Assembly: GCF_001904655.1 (NCBI RefSeq)
Contig: NZ_MRCC01000027.1
Coordinates: 1 to 42,612, forward strand
Reading direction: 5' to 3'
DNA length: 42,612 nucleotides
Source: Chroogloeocystis siderophila 5.2 s.c.1
GTDB lineage: Bacteria > Cyanobacteriota > Cyanobacteriia > Cyanobacteriales > Chroococcidiopsidaceae
Shown: one piece after another, positions 1-7,242 of the stretch
Numbering within the stretch: position 1 is the stretch's first letter
Layout: every line of letters begins with the position of its first letter
Program-made: the position numbers and the translations under genes
Notes under the pieces: model-generated
Databases searched by the model: none
What the model was told of the DNA's origin: nothing
Seen by the model: the letters and a program-made list of their open reading frames with translations, nothing else

Positions 1-905
1 CTCTCTAACTTTTTTTCCTCATCTAAGAATACTTTGTTAGACCGCAACTTGGTATAAGGCTTAATTTGTTGACCAATGGTTGATCCAGAACCACGATTAT
101 CACTACGGTTAATGGGTTTAACATCCGCGTTGCCTCCATTTTCTAAGAACACTGCTTGCGGGTACTCATCTAGGTCTTGATTGCGCCCAGCTGGCGTACC
201 TCCTGAACTTAGATAATTTTTTATAGATTGTTGGCGACGACGTCCAGCACCGGGACGGTCAATTGTTACTAGTCTAGGACGCCCCTTTGCTTGTGCTTCT
301 AGGATATGTAATGCTGATTCAGGGTATTTGAGGAAAGGTACTTTTATTTGGGGAAATCCTACAGTAAAGATTTTAGCTAAACCCGCAGGTAAAGTAGCAT
401 CTAAAACATTACCGCCTGAAACTACCTGACTTGGTGTAATAACTAAAGTTGCCGTACAGGGTGAGGCAGCACCCTCATTCAACGCATGTACAGCCACCGT
501 ATTCACACCAGTTTCCAGAGAAATATTAAATGTCTGACCAGCATTTGTTAACAATACGCTCTCCAGCCCTGGTATAGTTTTCCCATTTACAGTAACACTA
601 ACTATGTCCCCATCTTGAGCTGAGTTGTCATACAGGGTAATTGAGATAGGATTACGTACCACAGTCACTTCTATACCGAAAACTTGTGGTGTAACAATGC
701 TGTTTCCCGAAAAATCATCAAGGTCATTGCTATAAACTCTTTCACCAATTCTCTCCCCTGATATTACAACATTGTTTGGTATCTCATCAGCAGTAGTTTG
801 AGAAACCAGAAGAGGCATAGATGTGCCAGGATTACTACCATTTACCCAAAGGGTCAAACTAATTGAAGAGAGGACAATACCAAAGCGAAGAAATTTAGAA
901 ATCAT
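1..905 (-). CDS. Secreted NucA/NucB-type deoxyribonuclease with a beta-sandwich domain (3' end outside window)
   Basis: An open frame of 301 codons starts at the ATG at 903-905 and runs off the left edge without a stop. Residues 1 to about 30 form a signal peptide (MISKF, then a hydrophobic stretch). Residues about 65-140 look like a small Ig/cadherin-like beta-sandwich (SITLYDNSAQDGD, then VNTVAVHALNEG). The C-terminal half carries the NucA/NucB DNase signature: FPQIKVPFLKYPESALHI, TIDRPGAGRRRQQS, then DEYPQAVFLENGG and PINRSDNRGSGS, which holds the conserved D-E-Y-P and S-D-N-R-G-x-G-S blocks. In this family these residues belong to a metal-dependent, sugar-nonspecific nuclease. The protein is probably exported and degrades external DNA. 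No partner gene is visible. The family call is from motif recognition and is fairly secure; the exact end is outside the window. Confidence 0.8.
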   Translation of the reverse strand, partial: MISKFLRFGIVLSSISLTLWVNGSNPGTSMPLLVSQTTADEIPNNVVISGERIGERVYSNDLDDFSGNSIVTPQVFGIEVTVVRNPISITLYDNSAQDGDIVSVTVNGKTIPGLESVLLTNAGQTFNISLETGVNTVAVHALNEGAASPCTATLVITPSQVVSGGNVLDATLPAGLAKIFTVGFPQIKVPFLKYPESALHILEAQAKGRPRLVTIDRPGAGRRRQQSIKNYLSSGGTPAGRNQDLDEYPQAVFLENGGNADVKPINRSDNRGSGSTIGQQIKPYTKLRSNKVFLDEEKKLE

Positions 906-1849
906 TTTATTAACTAACTCTTGAAGATACTCTTGTAACCAGTATCTTTTGTGTCTTCTGCTTTCGTCCTCCGTTTGAATACTAGGGTTATTATCAAGAT
1001 TACTTAAATAAACGATCAAGAATGCCCATCTGACTGCTAATAAGTACGATTCTCTGAATAACTATCATGAAAGTGCTGTAAATAAGATTAAATGAAGCTT
1101 GTCAGTATTGCAATCTACACCACAAGATTTCTTACTCAGAAATCAGTACTTGAATTAGCAGTTACCAAAGGAAACAAATTAACTCATATTTCTCGCAATA
1201 TCTTTATATTTTGCTTAGTATTTTTTTTGATTTATCCTACTACTTTCTTCAGTTATTCTGTGTCCAGAACCATTTGATTTAGCTCACAGTCACTAAAAAC
1301 TACGAGTAAAATTGACCACATTTAGAGAATTGCGCATTAGAGTAAATAACTAGTAAATGCTACATTTCTGACTTATTGATCTCAGTGCTGGTATTCTAGG
1401 CACGGCTGTGCTTAGTCTTTTTGCTGGCATAGCAGCGCTTTTTATCGCAAGTGGGGCGTGTTCTGGGCTAACTCTAAATCAGATTAATTACTCAACTGCG
1501 TAACGATACGGCAGCCCAGGCGATGAGCTATTGCTTTACACACTTCTCTCACTCGCTCAACGATACTACATACTATTACGGTTCCCTAGGATATGCTGGT
1601 AGCTATTAGCGGAAGTTGACTCAAGCAGTGTTAGCCTTCGCTCGGTTGCCTGGAAGATGCTTTGAGTTTTAATAACTGCACTTTAGTTAAAGGTTCTTAG
1701 AGACACGGCTACATTTGCAGATGGGTTGAGTCTCTAAGTTATTACGTAGAACAGCGCCACTTACTATCTGTACCAATCAGTTTTGACCACACCCCAATTA
1801 AACGTTGCTCAATACAATATAGATACTACCAACTGCTAGGAGTGGTTTG
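906..1849. other. Gene-poor gap with a possible decayed membrane-protein fragment
   Basis: No intact gene is supported here. A 61-codon frame at 1092-1277 (+) has no ribosome site and a composition like its AT-rich surroundings, so it is probably chance. At 1372-1503 (+) a frame without a start codon reads as a hydrophobic segment (SAGILGTAVLSLFAGIAALF) followed by a stop, and further short open pieces lie in other frames up to about 1680. This could be the wreck of a transporter gene, but I could not name a family. The rest shows nothing recognisable. Confidence 0.4.
990..1019 (-). promoter_or_regulatory. Putative sigma70-type promoter of the nuclease gene
   Basis: Reading the minus strand, TTGATC (1014-1019) and GATAAT (990-995) are separated by 18 bases, matching four of six and five of six consensus positions. 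Transcription would begin near 983, giving a leader of about 78 bases before the ATG at 905. This is a pattern match only. Confidence 0.35.
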
Positions 1850-2410
1850 ATGAATACTGTAACCAATGTCTACTGGACAACAGATGATCTCAAGTTATTT
1901 CCAGATGATGGAAATCGCTACGAAATTATTGATGGAGAGTTGTTCGTGACCAAAGCGCCCCATTGGAAACATCAAAATGTTGCTGATAATGTTTGCACAG
2001 AGTTGAAAATTTGGTCAAGGCAAACAGGTTTGGGGGATGCTGCTACGACTCCTGGGGTAATTTTTACAGATGCTGACAACGTTATTCCCGATGTAGTATG
2101 GGTTAGCAATCAGCGTTTAGCAGCAATACTAGATGATGCAGGGCATTTAGTGGGTGCACCAGAACTCGTTATTGAAGTGTTATCTCCAGGAGAATTACAA
2201 GAAAAACGCGATCGCCAACTCAAACTGAAGCTTTATTCTGTTCAAGGCGTACAAGAATATTGGATTATCGATCCTCAAAAGCAGCAGGTAGAAATTTATC
2301 GTCGAGATAATGCAGTGTTGAAACTAGCAGCAACACTATATAAAGAAGATGATTTAAATAGTCCTCTTTTACCTGGTTTTAGTTGTGGTGTGGCGCAGAT
2401 ATTTGCTTAG
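1850..2410 (+). CDS. Uma2 family putative endonuclease (DUF820)
   Basis: This is a 186-residue protein of the Uma2/DUF820 family, a PD-(D/E)xK-like nuclease fold greatly expanded in cyanobacteria; its biological role is not established. Visible family blocks are the N-terminal FPDDGNRYEIIDGELFV, the acidic site IPDVVWVS near residue 83, ELVIEVLSPGEL (E and xExK-like strand) around residue 105, and LKLYSVQGVQEYWIIDP around 125. The ATG at 1850 is preferred over the in-frame TTG at 1847 because AGGAG at 1838-1842 sits seven bases upstream of it. The gene ends 12 bases from the convergent flavoprotein gene. A second intact copy lies at 9638 and a relic at 11874. Confidence 0.85.
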   Translation: MNTVTNVYWTTDDLKLFPDDGNRYEIIDGELFVTKAPHWKHQNVADNVCTELKIWSRQTGLGDAATTPGVIFTDADNVIPDVVWVSNQRLAAILDDAGHLVGAPELVIEVLSPGELQEKRDRQLKLKLYSVQGVQEYWIIDPQKQQVEIYRRDNAVLKLAATLYKEDDLNSPLLPGFSCGVAQIFA

Positions 2411-2422
2411 CGATCGCTTCAA

Positions 2423-3271
2423 TTACAATACTGGATTAAATGGTGAATATTCTTCAAATTGCCAACGTAGATTTGTGGCATTAGCAGTTTCTCGGACACG
2501 TTCAATTTGAAATTCGACAAGACGTTCTTTTTCCCAAACAATACTAGCTTCTCCTGTAAGTTGTAATGTCTTACTACATTCAAAATCAACAAACAACAAG
2601 CTTGAATTTGGATTAAGCGCAATGTTACCCAAAGTATTGAACATATTATTACCAACATAATCAGGAAATACAAGTTGCTTCGCATTCAATACTTGAATAA
2701 ATCCTGGATATCCGCCGCGATGCGATGTATCAGCACCGCTTTCAGGATGCATACTGGCAATAAAGAATGTATCAGCAGAAGTAATCCACTGTTGCTGTTT
2801 TACAGTGAGACTATCAAAATCTTGAACCGACGCTGTAGGTAGCTGAGTGTCATCTGCAACTAAATGACGCCGCTGGATATATTTGGGGCAATTGAAATAA
2901 ACTTGTTGAGTTGCGATATCAGTACTATCATCAGATTTTCTCGTAGCCTTCCCGTTAATTCTTAAACGTCGTCGAGTTGCAAAATCGATAACCAACAAAC
3001 CAACTTGCAACGCTTCACCAGGAATTGTAGCTTGAATATTCACGACGCGATCGCCGATCGCTTGTATAAATCCAGGTTTTCCAGTCAACAGCGATGCGCA
3101 GACATTATTTGAATCAATAGTAGCGGCGATCGCAAATCTTTGATTTTGCAAAAAGTCTTTTGCTGCTGGCTTAATTGTTGCACCAATAATATTTCCCAAG
3201 TTCGCGGCTTCCGCTTGCACTCCCGCTTGACTTTGAACTGCAAGTTCTCCGGCGTGATAAGGAGTTTCCAT
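2423..3271 (-). CDS. Pyridoxamine 5'-phosphate oxidase-family FMN-binding protein
   Basis: A 282-residue protein with a split-barrel flavin fold of the PNPOx-like class. The first half (about 40-115) reads as the flavin-binding barrel: RFAIAATIDSNNVCASLLTG, GDRVVNIQ, then LLVIDFATRRRLRINGKA. A second barrel-like half follows, with TADTFFIASMHPESGADTSHRGGYPGFIQ, NNMFNTLGNIALNPNSSLLF and a GEASIVW strand. The SHRGGxPGF block is typical of a stand-alone subfamily often annotated as pyridoxamine 5'-phosphate oxidase-related. Substrate is unknown; this is unlikely to be the true PdxH. It converges on the Uma2 gene. The ATG start has no clear ribosome site. Confidence 0.8.
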   Translation of the reverse strand: METPYHAGELAVQSQAGVQAEAANLGNIIGATIKPAAKDFLQNQRFAIAATIDSNNVCASLLTGKPGFIQAIGDRVVNIQATIPGEALQVGLLVIDFATRRRLRINGKATRKSDDSTDIATQQVYFNCPKYIQRRHLVADDTQLPTASVQDFDSLTVKQQQWITSADTFFIASMHPESGADTSHRGGYPGFIQVLNAKQLVFPDYVGNNMFNTLGNIALNPNSSLLFVDFECSKTLQLTGEASIVWEKERLVEFQIERVRETANATNLRWQFEEYSPFNPVL

Positions 3272-3403
3272 GATATTTAGTGGCTAGTGGCTAGTTTTAG
3301 GTTTTGAGTTTTGAATTAGAAGAATTGTCTCAACTCTCTTAAACTCATCACTCAGCACTCAACACTCATAACTTTTTTAAACTCATAATTCTCCTATCCC
3401 TGA

Positions 3404-3997
3404 TTAAACACCTGGCATACTGATATAACCAGGAAGATCTTTAATGCGGTTGATCCAATTAGTGACATGAGGATAAGCATCTAAAGAAATTTTGCCTTGT
3501 GGTGCTAACGCAATATAGGGAAAACAGGCGATATCTGCGATAGTTGGGCGATCGCATTCTAACCAGTCACGCTTACTCAAGTGTTCATTAAATATTTGTA
3601 GAATCTGATGTGCTTTCTGTTGTGCTAAATCTAAATCTAGCTGGGTATTAAATAGGAAATGCAATCTAGCCGCAGCTATACTATTTTGAATATTATTAGC
3701 TGTTATTGATAACCACTGCATAACTTTACTCATCGAGTCTGCATCTGTGGGCAACCATTTTTCTCCCCCATAGCGCCGCGCCAGATACACTAGAATTGCT
3801 TGCGAATCCCAAACTACCACGTCATTATCAATAAGTACTGGTACTTGCCCTAGCAGATTTAGTTGCAAAAACGCTGCTGATTTTTGTTCGCCTTCCGTTA
3901 AGTTGACAGCGACGATCTCGTAATCGAGTTGCAGGAGTGACAGCATTAACCGTACTTTATGGCAGTTGCCTGACAGGGGGAAATCGTACAATTTCAT
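3404..3997 (-). CDS. Glutathione S-transferase family protein
   Basis: A 197-residue GST. The N-terminal thioredoxin-like domain begins MKLYDFPLSGNCHKVRLMLS, with the S-G-N-C-x-K-V catalytic/GSH-contact region at residues 9-15, then the cis-proline block GQVPVLIDNDVVVWDSQAI, whose D-S-Q binds the glutathione gamma-glutamyl group. An all-helical C-terminal domain carries the conserved RPTIADIACFPYIA capping-box segment. An upstream in-frame ATG at 4015 would add six residues, but homologous proteins begin at MKLYDF, so 3997 is chosen. The gene is divergent from a TetR regulator, and two tandem palindromic operators fill the shared intergenic space. A detoxification enzyme controlled by that repressor is the natural inference. 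Confidence 0.85.
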   Translation of the reverse strand: MKLYDFPLSGNCHKVRLMLSLLQLDYEIVAVNLTEGEQKSAAFLQLNLLGQVPVLIDNDVVVWDSQAILVYLARRYGGEKWLPTDADSMSKVMQWLSITANNIQNSIAAARLHFLFNTQLDLDLAQQKAHQILQIFNEHLSKRDWLECDRPTIADIACFPYIALAPQGKISLDAYPHVTNWINRIKDLPGYISMPGV

Positions 3998-4019
3998 AAT
4001 TTTAAGCACATACACTTTG

Positions 4020-4037
4020 ATACCGATCGTTCGGTAT
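4020..4037. promoter_or_regulatory. TetR-type operator 1
   Basis: An inverted repeat, ATACCGA then TCGT then TCGGTAT, lies between the divergent GST and TetR genes. ACCGA/TCGGT half-sites are typical of TetR-family operators. The site lies just upstream of the GST start, so binding would be expected to block GST transcription. Evidence is symmetry plus context. Confidence 0.65.
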
Positions 4038-4046
4038 ATCCAACTT

Positions 4047-4062
4047 TACCGATCGTTTGGTA
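4047..4062. promoter_or_regulatory. TetR-type operator 2 (imperfect copy), overlapping a -10 box
   Basis: TACCGATCGTTTGGTA repeats the core of operator 1 (4021-4036) with one change, at a centre-to-centre distance of 26 bases. Its right end overlaps a plausible -10 element, TACAAT at 4061-4066, for the tetR gene. Occupancy should therefore repress tetR itself. Autoregulation is inferred. Confidence 0.6.
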
Positions 4063-4093
4063 CAATGTCAAGGAGGTAATTGAAATCGTTTAG

Positions 4094-4639
4094 ATGTCCA
4101 AAGACAAAGAACAAGTCATTATCGAATTACTCAAAGTCTTTCGGCAATATGGTTACGAAGGGACAACATTAACGCGACTTTCACAAGCGACAGGTTTAGG
4201 CAAAGCGAGTCTTTACCATCATTTTCCTAAAGGTAAAGAAGAAATGGCGCAAGCTGTTCTCAATTACCTTGACAATTGGATGGAAACGAATATTTTTGCA
4301 ACGTTGCGCAGTCACGATCAACCAATCGAGCGAATTCAGGCGATGACGCAAAAAGTTAATGAATTGTACAATGGCGGCGAACACGCCTGTCTTCTAGCAG
4401 TATTATCACTCGAATCAAAGTTGTTTGCTGAAGAAATTCAGAACGCTTTAAACTGTTGGATTAGGAGTTTGGCACAAGTTTTAATTGATGCTGGATTTGA
4501 AGAAAAACTAGCGCATCAGAAAGCAGAAGATGCCATACTGCAAATTCAAGGTTCATTAGTACTAGTACGAGGTTTAGGAAACACAGCACCTTTTCAACGT
4601 GTTTTACAACGTTTACCCGAAGAGTTATTGAGGATTTAG
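4094..4639 (+). CDS. TetR/AcrR family transcriptional regulator (LmrA/YxaF-like)
   Basis: A 181-residue repressor. The N-terminal helix-turn-helix spans about residues 8-55: VIIELLKVFRQYGYEGTTL, then LSQATGLGKASLYHHFPKGKEEM, the recognition-helix consensus of TetR proteins. The C-terminal ligand domain contains GGEHACLLAVLSLES, which resembles the LmrA/YxaF subgroup. ATG 4094 is the only possible start because a TAG immediately precedes it in frame. The AGGAGG at 4071-4076 is 17 bases away, too far for normal use, and may coincide with the transcript's 5' end. The gene is divergent from the GST gene and very probably controls it through the two shared operators. Confidence 0.88.
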   Translation: MSKDKEQVIIELLKVFRQYGYEGTTLTRLSQATGLGKASLYHHFPKGKEEMAQAVLNYLDNWMETNIFATLRSHDQPIERIQAMTQKVNELYNGGEHACLLAVLSLESKLFAEEIQNALNCWIRSLAQVLIDAGFEEKLAHQKAEDAILQIQGSLVLVRGLGNTAPFQRVLQRLPEELLRI

Positions 4640-4725
4640 AATGCAAATTTATTTTAATATTGGGTGCAACGCATTTTTACTGTATCAATTCATTTATTAT
4701 CCTAATTACTTGATATTTTTAATAA

Positions 4726-4977
4726 CTATGAGTCATCTTCTTGCAAGTCTTCTATTTTACGTAGAGCTTGCTGTATAGTCTCCCACAGTCCATTCAACTT
4801 TACTTCTAAATATTTATGAGTTACCTTATCTCGCATACCCATCATTGCTTTCCAGGAAATATTAGGATATTTATCTTTTACTGATGCTGGACTTGTTTAT
4901 CACTTCTCCAATAATTTGAATTGTTCTAGTCAATGAAAAAATTGTTTTTCTATCATCTCAAATCTAGCAAAAGTCAT
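4726..4977 (-). pseudogene. HepT-like (DUF86) ribonuclease remnant
   Basis: The minus strand reads TRTIQIIGEVINK in one frame and PASVKDKYPNISWKAMMG, MRDKVTHKYLEVKLNG and LWETIQQALRKIE in the next, ending at TAG 4726-4728. This is the C-terminal half of a HepT/DUF86 protein, including the family's R-x4-6-H region (here RDKVTHKY). A frameshift separates the pieces near 4890. Upstream, an ATG at 4977 opens MTFARFEMIE, which is interrupted by a stop. HepT normally acts as the RNase toxin of a MNT-HepT pair; no nucleotidyltransferase partner is visible beside it. The locus is clearly dead. Confidence 0.7.
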
Positions 4978-5041
4978 ATTTTGTACAAATAAGTTACTGT
5001 ATGGTAATGTTGCGTTCATCAACTGAATCTGAGTTAAAAGA

Positions 5042-5740
5042 CTACCAATCAAACTTTAGTTTTTGTAATTTTTGGTAAGCTTCTACTCGCTCAATCCACT
5101 GTTGCCAATAATGTTGAATTTGCGGTGGTTCAAAACAAAAAACTTCGGCTGGTGTGTCTGGAATCGCGACAACTAAGAGTGCATGATCGAGTTTAATGCC
5201 ATAATCTTGGTAAGTATGATTGACGGCTCCAAGATAAGCAGCAATTTGTAGGGGATATTCATAAAGTCGCTCAATAGAACCTTTTGGTTTATCAGCAGTT
5301 TTCCACTCGCACAGAACAGGAGTATGTTGGTAACTGGCGACGCAATCGACTTTGCCAGAGTAGCCTAAGTCGTAGTGAAAAATCGAGCCTTCAACTAGGC
5401 GCACAGTATCGATATCTTGCAATACTGGTTTGATGCTTTCCCAGTAAGAAATGCTATTTTCTGGACAAATAGTATCTTTACCCAAAAGATAGCGCTGAAT
5501 TTGTTTGTGTGTTTGTGTACCTCGACGACTTGCACTTCCTGCGATTTTATTCGCTTCCTCTGTACCAACACGCTGTCGCCAATTGAAAAGTCTTTCGCGT
5601 TGTTCTTGGGGTTTGGTGGCGTTGAGAATTGTGGTGACACTTGGTAGGCGATCGCCTTTATCATCCACAAAAAATTGCTTTCCTTCTAACCGAATTGATT
5701 TTGCTGAAATTGCAGGTAATAAATCGATATTTGACGGCAT
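5042..5740 (-). CDS. PD-(D/E)xK nuclease, MGME1/RecB-exonuclease-like
   Basis: A 232-residue protein. The order of motifs fits the RecB/MGME1-type exonuclease fold: LPSVTTILNATKP near residues 33-45, RGTQTHKQIQRYL (conserved G-x-x-x-H) near 73-85, GYSGKVDCVASY supplying the catalytic Asp near 130, and VLCEWKTADKPKG supplying E-x-K near 145, followed by a helical YPLQIAAYLGAV (Q-x-x-x-Y motif). It likely degrades single-stranded DNA ends, by family analogy. It is a single gene between the HepT relic and the SLH gene. The start ATG has no obvious ribosome site. Confidence 0.75.
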   Translation of the reverse strand: MPSNIDLLPAISAKSIRLEGKQFFVDDKGDRLPSVTTILNATKPQEQRERLFNWRQRVGTEEANKIAGSASRRGTQTHKQIQRYLLGKDTICPENSISYWESIKPVLQDIDTVRLVEGSIFHYDLGYSGKVDCVASYQHTPVLCEWKTADKPKGSIERLYEYPLQIAAYLGAVNHTYQDYGIKLDHALLVVAIPDTPAEVFCFEPPQIQHYWQQWIERVEAYQKLQKLKFDW

Positions 5741-5882
5741 TAGTTAAGTGTTGGCAGTAACTTAACTCTATTTGAGCAAGATTTGCGGCGAAATGGCTAT
5801 GTTTACGCAACTTTGCTCTAAACTGCATCGTCGTGAGTAGTATGAAAACAGAAGTTTTGAGTGAGGGTGGAGTCAAATAGAT

Positions 5883-6557
5883 ATGTCCCGAATACGTCAG
5901 CTTGCTAGTACACTTTGTATGGTGATGATCATTCAAAGTCCAAGTGCGATCGCGTTCTTCGCAGCACCAAAAGCGATCGCGCAAACACATATATCACCTG
6001 TAACATCATCTACTTCTGATGCGATCCGACAGGTAGTTTCTGCGGGTTTAATGAAAAACTATGCTGATGGACAATTTCATCCTGAACGATTTATCAATCG
6101 CGCTGAACTTGCATCAATTTTAGTGAATGCCTTTGCCCTAGATACACGTGCTGCTGCTACTCAAGAAAACTTAGTGGAAGTTCAAGATGTTCCTGCTTCG
6201 CACTGGGCATTTAACAATATTCAAACCGTGCTCAAAACTGGTATTATGCGTGGCTATCGGGGGAATATGTTTTTTCCTAACCAAAGGGTAAACCGTGCGG
6301 AAGCCTTCGCGATTTTTGCACAAGCGTATGGAGTTTATCAATTTCCTGATGATACCGTTGCCGAGATTCTTACTCCCTATCCCGATGCAGCATCAGTTCC
6401 TACATGGGCAAGACGATCTATCGCCACTGCATTAAATGAAGGATTTGTCAATACTGACCCTCAAGGTAATATTAGACCACTACAGCCAGTGACGCGCGGT
6501 GATATGGCTTATGCGCTGAGTAGGTATTTAGTAAGACAACAGCAACCAGGAGTATGA
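5883..6557 (+). CDS. S-layer homology (SLH) domain protein, exported
   Basis: A 224-residue protein with a signal peptide (residues 1 to about 35, ending AIAQ-T) followed by three SLH-type repeats and little else. The repeats are near 45-90 (GLMKNYADGQFHPERFINRAELA), 103-155 (VPASHWAFNNIQ, GIMRGYRGNMFFPNQRVNRAEA) and 165-215 (PDAASVPTWARRSI, VTRGDMAYALSRYL). SLH repeats anchor proteins to pyruvylated cell-wall polysaccharide. GGTGGAG about ten bases before the ATG is a fair ribosome site. Its stop TGA overlaps the ATG of the following CpcT/CpeT-like pseudogene (ATGA), so the two were translationally coupled when both were intact. Confidence 0.85.
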   Translation: MSRIRQLASTLCMVMIIQSPSAIAFFAAPKAIAQTHISPVTSSTSDAIRQVVSAGLMKNYADGQFHPERFINRAELASILVNAFALDTRAAATQENLVEVQDVPASHWAFNNIQTVLKTGIMRGYRGNMFFPNQRVNRAEAFAIFAQAYGVYQFPDDTVAEILTPYPDAASVPTWARRSIATALNEGFVNTDPQGNIRPLQPVTRGDMAYALSRYLVRQQQPGV

Positions 6558-7205
6558 GGAAACTAACCAAATCTTTTAGACTGATAGTGGTAAGTAAAAA
6601 AAATATTTCAATATTGGTATGTATTGGAGTTTTGATGGGTGTAAACGTAGTTAACGCTACACCTGCACATCAAGTACAAGAAGTTGTTTCTCATCTTGAT
6701 GGCGCGATGGACACTTCCGCGCAAGCTCGTGCTAACCCTAGTGCACCAAATGTCCGCATTACGACTTGTAAAGTTACAGTCAAAGATGCTACTGCGATCG
6801 CGCGTCCTCATGCGGTTTTTATGTATCAAGAACAAGCACTTTTACAACGCCTTTCGAGAGTCTTATCGTCAGCGTTTTTTACGAATTGCACCAAGTGCAG
6901 ATAACAGCAGTGTAGAGTCAGCTGTATTTAGACCCCCAACACCGCAAGCTTGGATTGGTTTGTGCAACAAACCTCAAGCGCAACGCATTGTAGACGTGAA
7001 AGATATTGGTACGTCGAACTGTAGTGTCTTCTGACGTCGCCAAGAACAGAATTATATCGGCGAAACAGCCGGATCTGGATGTCCAAGTAACTATAAAGGT
7101 GCAGTGCGAATCACAAATCGCATCACTTTTGATGCTAATGGTAATCAAGTTTGGGGCGCAGAAAGTGAAGCTTATCAATTTCGTTGGGTTAGAGGAAGCA
7201 AATGA
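6554..7205 (+). pseudogene. CpcT/CpeT (DUF1001) family lyase-like gene, frameshifted and interrupted
   Basis: The product starts with a hydrophobic signal-like segment, then QEVVSHLDGAMDTSAQARAN, VRITTCKVTV and MYQEQALLQR in frame 2. Near 6850-6865 the reading continues one frame over as ESYRQRFLRIAPSADNSSVE, AWIGLCNKP and GTSNCSVF, then hits TGA at 7032-7034. Past this stop the same frame continues as NYIGETAGSGCPSNYKGAVR and FDANGNQVWGAESEAYQF to TGA at 7203-7205. These blocks are the CpcT/CpeT chromophore-lyase family, whose classical members attach phycocyanobilin to phycobiliprotein beta subunits. Relative to homologs, the segment before FDANGNQ also seems shortened. One frameshift plus one stop make it a pseudogene unless both are sequencing errors. 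Confidence 0.8.
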
Positions 7206-7242
7206 GCAGAGGAAGTTAAGAAAATTCTTTTCATTCAAAACT

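Noticed and set aside
1092-1277. 61-codon frame with a hydrophobic C-terminus
   Set aside because: No ribosome site, no family, AT-rich chance-like composition.
4071-4076. AGGAGG as the tetR ribosome site
   Set aside because: It lies 17 bases from the only possible start codon and may be at or upstream of the transcript's 5' end.
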